From positions 1-5,366 of the forward strand of contig PLXI01000069.1 of NCBI GenBank assembly GCA_003151375.1: 5,366 nt of DNA, in the 5' to 3' direction. Under the pieces are notes generated by a model that ran no database searches, was not told where the DNA came from, and saw only the letters and a program-made list of their open reading frames with translations. The stretch is from Hyphomicrobiales bacterium (lineage in GTDB: Bacteria > Pseudomonadota > Alphaproteobacteria > Rhizobiales > Aestuariivirgaceae). This document shows positions 1 through 3,795 of this stretch, piece after piece (the first letter of the stretch is position 1; every line of letters begins with the position of its first letter). The position numbers and the translations under genes were made by a program.

Positions 1-84
1 GGGATCAAGTTCACCATCCACCAAAGCCTGGACCATCAGTGGCATGGCAATTTTGTTTTCCGACAATTGATCATCATCCATCAT
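1..84 (-). CDS. Putative anti-sigma factor, N-terminal fragment (28 codons, cut by window edge)
   Basis: The frame opens with ATG at 84 and runs to base 1 without a stop; the rest lies outside the window. The start overlaps the sigma factor stop as ATGA, and a GGAG inside the last sigma codons lies 8 nt upstream of the ATG, so translation is probably coupled to that of the sigma factor. A second ATG follows immediately and could also serve. The visible peptide is acidic at the front (MMDDDQLSE) and ends in a VDGELDP stretch, which resembles the start of many zinc-type or ChrR-like anti-sigma factors (family knowledge). Position directly behind an ECF sigma gene is the main argument. If right, the product would bind and hold the sigma factor inactive. 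No zinc-binding HxxxCxxC motif or membrane segment can be seen because only the first 28 residues are present. Confidence 0.62.
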   Translation of the reverse strand, partial: MMDDDQLSENKIAMPLMVQALVDGELDP

Positions 85-620
85 CGTGATTTCTCCAATT
101 CAGTTTTTAGCAAGCTGCGCGCCCGCGCCAGCCGCGACATGACCGTGCCCATCGGCACTTCAATCATGGTGGCAATTTCGCGGTAGCTCAGCTCATTGAT
201 ATCACGCAGCACCAGTGTTTCACGAAAGGGCTCTGGCAGGGTTGTGATCGCCGCCTCTAAGGCAGCTACACTGGCGTTGGCCAAATAGTTGGTCTCGGGG
301 TTTAATTTCGGATTGATATTGGCGCCACTTAGTGTGGTGGCTTCTTCCAAGTCTGTAAGATCGCCCACCGCCTTCTCAACGGGCTTGCGGTTTTGCGATA
401 GCCAGCGATAAGAGGTTCGCCTGACGATGGTGAGCAACCAAGCCTTAGCATTGCCGCCATCATAAGATGCCATTCCGTTGAAGGCGTTGAGGCAAGCTTC
501 TTGCACCACATCTTCTGCATCACTTGTGTTGCCCGTAATCCAACGTGCAAGTGACAAGGCGGCGCTGAGGTGAGGCAGAACAACCTCATTAAAGCGACCT
601 AGCGAGGCACCTTCATCCAA
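81..620 (-). CDS. ECF-family RNA polymerase sigma factor (179 aa)
   Basis: Directs RNA polymerase to a small stress regulon. Sigma region 2 covers about residues 10-76, with the DAEDVVQEA core-binding helix at 34-42 and the KAWLLTIVRRTSYRW stretch (59-73) of regions 2.3-2.4. A linker follows, then sigma region 4 at about 122-172, with a helix-turn-helix around LSYREIATMIEVPMGTVMSRLARAR (split as 144-156 and 157-168). Length is typical for a minimal ECF factor without C-terminal extension. The start is TTG at 620: an in-frame TAA (the DoxX stop) lies five codons upstream, AAGGCGG stands 7 nt before the TTG, and no ATG or GTG occurs in frame before the conserved region. It lies 12 nt behind the DoxX gene and overlaps the putative anti-sigma gene, so all are likely cotranscribed. 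Sequence recognition of the exact ECF subgroup is not possible by eye. Confidence 0.95.
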   Translation of the reverse strand: MDEGASLGRFNEVVLPHLSAALSLARWITGNTSDAEDVVQEACLNAFNGMASYDGGNAKAWLLTIVRRTSYRWLSQNRKPVEKAVGDLTDLEEATTLSGANINPKLNPETNYLANASVAALEAAITTLPEPFRETLVLRDINELSYREIATMIEVPMGTVMSRLARARSLLKTELEKSR

Positions 621-627
621 AACGTCA

Positions 628-634
628 CCGCCTT
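628..634 (-). promoter_or_regulatory. Ribosome binding site AAGGCGG for the sigma factor TTG start
   Basis: AAGGCGG lies 7 nt before the TTG at 620 and overlaps the TAA stop of the upstream DoxX gene. It decides the sigma factor start, since nothing in frame upstream can be used. The overlap suggests that ribosomes finishing DoxX help start the sigma factor. Confidence 0.6.
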
Positions 635-1037
635 AAATATATTGATCTAGAGACAACCGCCCCGTTCCAAGAATTGTGATGGCGAACATACCACCTGCAA
701 TCGCCAAATCTTTTTCAAAATGCAAAAGTTCGTCGTGATTTTGAAAATTGCTATGGAAGAGGAAGGCCGTCATAACGCAAAACAGGCCTAAAGCCAACGC
801 ACCCAAGCGGCCATGCCAGCCTAACACGATCATCAAGCCTGACAAAAGTTGCAGCGCTATGGTTGCGGCCAATATCACTGGTGGCACGCCCTGCTTGCTC
901 ATCACCTCTGAGGCAGCGCTAAATCCAAACAGCAGTACAATAGCCTCATGCAAAAATATGAAGCTAAGCAGCAGCCGCGCTGGCACCAGCAACACGCTTG
1001 CGCGTTGAACTATGATCGTTTCAAGTTTTGCAAACAT
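633..1037 (-). CDS. DoxX family integral membrane protein (134 aa)
   Basis: A small inner-membrane protein with four hydrophobic segments at about 14-38, 53-72, 77-95 and 110-125, the layout of the DoxX family (named after a subunit of the archaeal thiosulfate:quinone oxidoreductase; most bacterial members have no proven reaction). Family-like signatures are the RLLLSFIFLHEA helix (21-32), a GLMIVLGWHGRLGALAL stretch (67-83), the FLFHSNF turn (92-98) and the FEKDLAIAGGM run (107-117). DoxX proteins often sit beside ECF sigma factors and redox enzymes, and roles in redox balance or membrane stress have been proposed; that is family knowledge, not visible here. Start ATG at 1037 has only a weak ribosome site. 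It is preceded by a 14-bp dyad and a strong hairpin that separate it from the TPR gene, and followed 12 nt later by the sigma factor. Confidence 0.88.
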   Translation of the reverse strand: MFAKLETIIVQRASVLLVPARLLLSFIFLHEAIVLLFGFSAASEVMSKQGVPPVILAATIALQLLSGLMIVLGWHGRLGALALGLFCVMTAFLFHSNFQNHDELLHFEKDLAIAGGMFAITILGTGRLSLDQYI

Positions 1038-1042
1038 TTGAA

Positions 1043-1056
1043 TTTCACTCGTGAAA
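1043..1056. repeat. 14-bp dyad TTTCACTCGTGAAA upstream of the DoxX gene
   Basis: Six-base arms TTTCAC and GTGAAA are separated by only 2 nt, so this fits a protein-binding dyad better than an RNA hairpin. It ends 5 nt before the DoxX ATG and covers the place where a Shine-Dalgarno sequence would be expected. A chance palindrome of this size in an AT-rich spacer is possible. Confidence 0.35.
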
Positions 1057-1080
1057 ATAAGTAATGAATTGAGATCGCCT

Positions 1081-1111
1081 CTCCATCGGCGGATTTGAGC
1101 CGCCGATGGAG
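1081..1111. terminator. Perfect 12-bp hairpin between the TPR and DoxX genes (terminator-like)
   Basis: Arms CTCCATCGGCGG (1081-1092) and CCGCCGATGGAG (1100-1111) pair perfectly around a 7-nt loop. It begins 15 nt after the TPR stop codon as read on the minus strand. A T-run (ATTTTT, 1112-1117) follows the stem only on the plus strand; on the minus strand, along which both neighbours are transcribed, the stem is preceded by A's and followed by mixed sequence. It therefore has the form of an intrinsic terminator for antisense (plus) transcription. In the sense direction it may act as a 3'-end stabiliser, a processing site or a weak attenuator that lowers DoxX-sigma expression. Confidence 0.6.
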
Positions 1112-1126
1112 ATTTTTGGTCACATT

Positions 1127-1579
1127 TCAGTTCGCGGCTTTTGCAGCAATGGCCTTTTGTAAATCGCTACGTTCCTCACAACCATCGGGACACAAGGTTT
1201 CGAGCTTCGTCAATTGAACTTTGGCATTGGTCATATCGCCCATATCGAGATAGAGCTCACCCAAATATTCACGCGCTGGCTTGAAATCGGGCTGCAGCTG
1301 CAGAGCCTTGTTATAGTAAGTCAGCGAGGTTGGATAATCGCCAGACTTTCTCAGTGAAAAGCCGAGCAGATTATAAACATCAACGCTCTGGCTATCTTCG
1401 GCCAGCCCCTTCAATTCAGATATCGCTGCCTTGTAATCCTTCGCGGCGATTTTGGCGCGCACCGAGGTTAAATCCACCGTGCTGGTAGCGCTGGGATCAT
1501 CAACGGCGTTGGCAAGATTTGGCAATAGAGCAAGCATTGCAGCAAGTGCTGCAAAGCGAATAGTTTTTTGCAACGGCAT
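1127..1579 (-). CDS. Secreted tetratricopeptide repeat protein with CPDGC motif (150 aa)
   Basis: Residues 1-25 form a Sec signal peptide: basic start, hydrophobic core FAALAAMLALLP, probable cleavage after ANA (25), so the protein should be periplasmic. A half repeat at about 43-63 (AAKDYKAAISELKGLAE) precedes two clear TPR units, about 66-99 (YNLLGFSLRKSGDYPTSLTYY) and 100-133 (YLGELYLDMGDMTNAKVQL), with the expected G/A/Y spacing. The tail carries LCPDGCEER (129-137), giving a Cys130/Cys134 pair that could form a disulfide or bind metal; similar TPR proteins ending in an LC..GCEE block are common in alphaproteobacteria (family knowledge). TPRs are protein-docking modules, so a partner is likely, perhaps the exported hydrolase encoded 17 nt upstream. 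AAGGA stands 7 nt before the ATG. Specific function unknown. Confidence 0.85.
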   Translation of the reverse strand: MPLQKTIRFAALAAMLALLPNLANAVDDPSATSTVDLTSVRAKIAAKDYKAAISELKGLAEDSQSVDVYNLLGFSLRKSGDYPTSLTYYNKALQLQPDFKPAREYLGELYLDMGDMTNAKVQLTKLETLCPDGCEERSDLQKAIAAKAAN

Positions 1580-1596
1580 ATTGATTTCCTTTGTGA

Positions 1597-2571
1597 CTAC
1601 GATTGAATGACAGGGGTGAAGGCATAGGCGCTGCCATCTTTGACAAAAGTGCCTGCACCTGGGAACGGAAAATGCGCTCCGCAGATTTGCATCTTGTCGG
1701 CAATCACGCGGTCAATAATCCGCCTGCGCGTGGTGATGGCCAAAGGCCCATCTTGATCATAAGCGCCTTGCCATTCTGGATGAGGTGCCAGCAGGCCCGG
1801 CAGATACATAATATCATTCGACACCATCAGTTGATCTTTGCCTGAGGCAACAGTGAACACTGAATGACCTGGTGTGTGACCATAGGCATCATGAATATGA
1901 ATGCCGGGGGCAACTTCAGCGCCAGGTTCAACCAGCTTCCAGTTTTTCCAAGTTGGAAACACATCGGCAATGCGTTTGCCTGCAGGACGGCGGCCTTCAG
2001 GCAGTTTTTCAACCCGCCCTGGCTCCGTCCAGAAATTATATTCAGCGCTGTTCACGATCAATTCGGCATTGGGATAAACGGCATTATTGGTACCTTTTTC
2101 CATCAGGCCCCAAACGTGATCGGGGTGAAAATGCGAGACCAAAATTGTATCGGTTTTGTTATGGTCAATGCCAGCCGCCTTCATATTGGCAGGCAAATTG
2201 GTGGCATTGGCTTGCCATTGACCAACACCCGAACCGGCATCCACCATGATCTGACGATCACCGATTTTCAACACAATCACGGTGAGTGGAATGGGCACAA
2301 AATCAGTGGTCAGGCCCGCCTTGGCCAAGGCGGCTTTGGTTTCATCAATAGTTACATCCTTGATGAAGGCTGGATCATGAGGCTTGCGCCAGATTCCATC
2401 ATAGATGGCGGTGACTTCGATATCGCCGATTTTATATTTGTAAAACCCCGTGGTGGGTTCGAGCGGGGTTTCAGCATAGGCCGATTGGAACACGGCCAGT
2501 GGCTTGGTTAATCCGAAAGCGGCAGCGACGGCGGCACTGGTGACAACACTGCGGCGAGATAAGTTAATCAT
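1597..2571 (-). CDS. Tat-exported metallo-beta-lactamase-fold hydrolase (324 aa)
   Basis: Residues 1-33 are a twin-arginine signal: SRRSVVTS at 5-12, an alanine-rich core and likely cleavage after AYA (33), so the enzyme is exported folded. The metal site is complete: HFHPDH (147-152; His147, His149, Asp151, His152), the second-zone histidine in GHTPGHS (His236), the bridging aspartate in SNDIM (Asp253) and the last histidine in GAHFPF (His300). This points to a two-metal hydrolase of the lactonase/glyoxalase II-like type rather than a true beta-lactamase; the substrate cannot be told. Start: ATG at 2571 has AGGAG 7 nt upstream. A TTG two codons earlier (2577) would sit only 2 nt from that site and is less likely. 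It is the first gene of the ECF operon, 17 nt before the TPR gene, behind a candidate ECF promoter and a leader hairpin. Confidence 0.92.
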   Translation of the reverse strand: MINLSRRSVVTSAAVAAAFGLTKPLAVFQSAYAETPLEPTTGFYKYKIGDIEVTAIYDGIWRKPHDPAFIKDVTIDETKAALAKAGLTTDFVPIPLTVIVLKIGDRQIMVDAGSGVGQWQANATNLPANMKAAGIDHNKTDTILVSHFHPDHVWGLMEKGTNNAVYPNAELIVNSAEYNFWTEPGRVEKLPEGRRPAGKRIADVFPTWKNWKLVEPGAEVAPGIHIHDAYGHTPGHSVFTVASGKDQLMVSNDIMYLPGLLAPHPEWQGAYDQDGPLAITTRRRIIDRVIADKMQICGAHFPFPGAGTFVKDGSAYAFTPVIQS

Positions 2572-2578
2572 CGGCAAT

Positions 2579-2583
2579 CTCCT
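2579..2583 (-). promoter_or_regulatory. Ribosome binding site AGGAG of the MBL hydrolase gene
   Basis: AGGAG with a 7-nt spacer selects the ATG at 2571 over the TTG at 2577. The foot of the leader hairpin ends at 2586, two bases away, so folding of the leader could influence access to this site. Confidence 0.7.
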
Positions 2584-2585
2584 GT

Positions 2586-2624
2586 GAATAGGGGCGTGGG
2601 TCGATTGTCTTCGACCCCCTATTC
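2586..2624 (-). repeat. Imperfect leader hairpin directly before the MBL ribosome binding site
   Basis: On the plus strand the arms GAATAGG (2586-2592) and GGGTCGA (2598-2604) pair with TCGACCC (2611-2617) and CCTATTC (2618-2624). This gives 14 base pairs with a 5-nt bulge (2593-2597) and a 6-nt loop; shifting the register gives a 9+5 bp alternative. No T-run follows on the minus strand, so it is not a classic terminator. If the -10 box proposed just upstream is right, the mRNA would begin almost exactly at the hairpin base. A 5'-terminal stem can protect an mRNA or gate translation; the same dyad could also be an operator in DNA. Confidence 0.55.
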
Positions 2625-2628
2625 AGCA

Positions 2629-2656
2629 AGAGACACGCGGTGCGTGGTTTATTCCC
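2629..2656 (-). promoter_or_regulatory. Candidate ECF-type promoter of the sigma operon
   Basis: On the minus strand GGGAAT (2651-2656), followed by AAAC, resembles the GGAA-type -35 element favoured by ECF sigma factors. CGTGTC (2632-2637, 13 nt after GGGAAT) or GTCTCT (2629-2634, 16 nt after) may serve as the -10; the latter has the more usual spacing. Transcription would start near 2622-2625. A short dyad CACGC-GGT-GCGTG (2634-2646) lies in the spacer and could hold a regulator or be chance. The operon encodes its own ECF factor, so self-activation is the natural reading, but no second copy of the motif in the window confirms it. Confidence 0.38.
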
Positions 2657-2684
2657 GAAGGCGTGAAATTATTTTAAGCTGCAA

Positions 2685-2700
2685 AGAAGAATGTTCTTCT
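2685..2700. repeat. 16-bp palindrome AGAAGAATGTTCTTCT at the 3' end of the S24 regulator gene
   Basis: Seven-base arms AGAAGAA and TTCTTCT flank a 2-nt centre; the last base is the first base of the regulator stop codon complement. It is AT-rich and lacks a proper loop or T-run, so it is a poor intrinsic terminator. It could be a weak transcript-end structure or a DNA site upstream of the ECF operon promoter. Confidence 0.4.
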
Positions 2701-3335
2701 CACTGGCTGGCCCACATAATACGCGCCATCCAATCCACATCCTTCATGTCCAGCACCTTGGTTTCATGGGCCGCATTAAAAGAGGCCAATTCCAGCGTCT
2801 TGGCGGTTTGGCGCTGCATGATTTTGGCCATCACTTGCCCGTCATTGGTTTTTACCACCACACGGTCGCCCTTCCTGATCGTGGCTGCCGGCGAAACAAT
2901 AATAAGATCGCCTTCGCGGTAAACCGGCATCATCGAATCACCGGAGATTTCCAACGCATAGGCTTGGGCGTCGGTTACCCCGGGCACTTCGATTTCTTCC
3001 CAGCCATTACCAGCCGGAAAGCCGCCATCGGCAAAAAAGCCGCCCTTGCCTGCCTTGGCAAGGCCCAGCAACGGAATTTGCTTTAAGCGCTGTGGTGCGC
3101 CTCTTTTACTGGTGAGCAAATCCATAAATTCTTCTACCGAAGCACCCGATGCATCCAACACGCGGTTGATTGATTCCATCGTCGGCCAGCGCGGGCGGCC
3201 ATCAGGGCCATTGCGCTTCGACGGGTTAAAGGATGTTGGATCAAGACCAGCCTTTTTGGCAAGGCCGGATGCGGAAAAACCGTGCCGATCAGCCACGGTA
3301 TCAATGGCTCCCCAAACCTGTTTATGTGTGAACAT
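2700..3335 (-). CDS. XRE-type helix-turn-helix regulator with LexA-like S24 peptidase domain (211 aa)
   Basis: The N-terminal part (about 1-75) is a DNA-binding domain: KQVWGAIDTVADRHGF, then SASGLAKKAGLDPTSFN as the HTH, and the KRNGPDGRPRWP stretch (40-51) typical of this alphaproteobacterial family. The C-terminal S24 domain (about 88-205) has the serine motif SGDSMMP (nucleophile Ser134), the lysine side GDRVVVKTNDGQVMAKIM with Lys171 as the likely catalytic lysine, and an Ala95-Gly96 bond in LAKAGKGG at the place where LexA and CI are cut. Self-cleavage under stress is therefore plausible, not shown. Start ATG at 3335 is chosen because homologues begin with M-x-[TS]-H and GAGGGG stands just upstream; a 46-codon extension to 3473 would run across the promoter. 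Divergent from the DUF952-pyrD pair, with a dyad over its -10 box. No phage genes adjoin, so it looks like a chromosomal regulator; its targets are unknown. Confidence 0.9.
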   Translation of the reverse strand: MFTHKQVWGAIDTVADRHGFSASGLAKKAGLDPTSFNPSKRNGPDGRPRWPTMESINRVLDASGASVEEFMDLLTSKRGAPQRLKQIPLLGLAKAGKGGFFADGGFPAGNGWEEIEVPGVTDAQAYALEISGDSMMPVYREGDLIIVSPAATIRKGDRVVVKTNDGQVMAKIMQRQTAKTLELASFNAAHETKVLDMKDVDWMARIMWASQ

Positions 3336-3338
3336 GTG

Positions 3339-3344
3339 CCCCTC
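3339..3344 (-). promoter_or_regulatory. Ribosome binding site GAGGGG of the S24 regulator gene
   Basis: GAGGGG lies 3 nt (5 nt counted from GAGG) before the ATG at 3335 and supports this internal start over the longer open frame. A second purine-rich AGGGGAG lies a few bases further upstream. Confidence 0.6.
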
Positions 3345-3375
3345 GTCTCCCCTAAGCAAATATGGCTCGTAATAG

Positions 3376-3401
3376 GAACCTATACCTCTAGGTATATTTT
3401 C
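3376..3401. promoter_or_regulatory. Probable operator: dyad TATACCT-CT-AGGTATA with outer GAA/TTC
   Basis: The core dyad at 3381-3396 has perfect 7-bp arms around a 2-nt centre, and the symmetry resumes as GAA (3376-3378) and TTC (3399-3401) after 2-nt gaps. It lies between the divergent S24 regulator and DUF952 genes and covers the spacer and -10 of the regulator promoter, so the regulator itself is the obvious candidate to bind it (inference). On the plus strand TATATT (3393-3398) inside the dyad could serve as a -10 for the DUF952-pyrD pair, but no good -35 precedes it. Confidence 0.6.
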
Positions 3402-3407
3402 GTGCAA
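3379..3407 (-). promoter_or_regulatory. Probable housekeeping-type promoter of the S24 regulator gene
   Basis: On the minus strand TTGCAC (3402-3407) and TATAGG (3379-3384) are separated by exactly 17 nt, the optimum for a sigma-70-type promoter. Start of transcription would fall near 3371-3373, giving a leader of about 36 nt. The dyad at 3381-3396 overlaps the spacer and -10, which is a classic place for repression. Confidence 0.5.
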
Positions 3408-3408
3408 G

Positions 3409-3427
3409 GTGGGATTTGCTTTCCCAC
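3409..3427 (+). repeat. Small hairpin GTGGGA...TCCCAC in the DUF952 leader
   Basis: Six-base arms (3409-3414 and 3422-3427) enclose a 7-nt loop TTTGCTT; the TTTGCTT heptamer recurs at 3434-3440. It lies 23 nt before the DUF952 ATG. Significance unknown; it may be chance. Confidence 0.3.
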
Positions 3428-3450
3428 ACAAATTTTGCTTGGACAGTGCC

Positions 3451-3795
3451 ATGACGACTATTTTCAAGATCATTGACCCTGCAGCCCATCAAGCCGCAAC
3501 CCTCAAGGGGCAGTTTATGGGTGCAGAGATTGACCTGAAAGATGGCTATATCCATTTTTCTACGGCAGCCCAAGTTGCAGAAACCGCCAAGCGCCATTTT
3601 TCTGGGCGTAGCGATCTGATGTTATGGGCTATTGAAGCTGACAGGCTTGGTCCTGCGTTAAAGTGGGAGGTTTCACGCAGCGGCCAGTTGTTCCCGCATC
3701 TCTATGCGCCGCTTATGATGACCCAGGTGATCTGGTCCAAACCCTTGCCATGGGATGGCCTTGCCCATGTTTTTCCGCCAGAGACATTCGCATGA
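3451..3795 (+). CDS. DUF952 family protein (114 aa)
   Basis: A small cytoplasmic protein of the DUF952 family, whose biochemical role is not established. Family hallmarks are DGYIHFST (31-38), AETAKRHF (43-50), LKWEVSR (70-76) and FPHLY (81-85), in the usual order and at the usual length of about 110-120 residues. The fold is thought to relate to ADP-ribosyltransferase-like domains, which I recall only loosely. Start ATG at 3451 gives MTTIFKI, which matches how homologues begin; an open frame back to 3409 would add residues across the leader hairpin. The ribosome site is weak (GGA 7 nt upstream). The stop overlaps the pyrD start as ATGA, so the two are translated together. DUF952 genes next to pyrD are, to my knowledge, common in Rhizobiales, hinting at a nucleotide-related job without proving one. 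Confidence 0.88.
   Translation: MTTIFKIIDPAAHQAATLKGQFMGAEIDLKDGYIHFSTAAQVAETAKRHFSGRSDLMLWAIEADRLGPALKWEVSRSGQLFPHLYAPLMMTQVIWSKPLPWDGLAHVFPPETFA

Noticed and set aside
1864..2511. Plus-strand open frame of 215 codons opposite the MBL hydrolase gene
   Set aside because: It is the antisense of a well-supported gene; its translation shows no recognisable domain, and no ribosome site or promoter precedes it.
2685..2700. LexA/SOS box reading of the AGAAGAATGTTCTTCT palindrome
   Set aside because: The alphaproteobacterial SOS box is GTTC-N7-GTTC and is not present; the position after a gene is also wrong for its control.
3409..3450. 14-codon N-terminal extension of the DUF952 protein
   Set aside because: It lies over the leader hairpin and homologues begin at the MTTI-like start at 3451.
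3336..3473. 46-codon N-terminal extension of the S24 regulator
   Set aside because: It would cross the TTGCAC/TATAGG promoter and the dyad, has no family resemblance, and a good ribosome site precedes the internal ATG at 3335.
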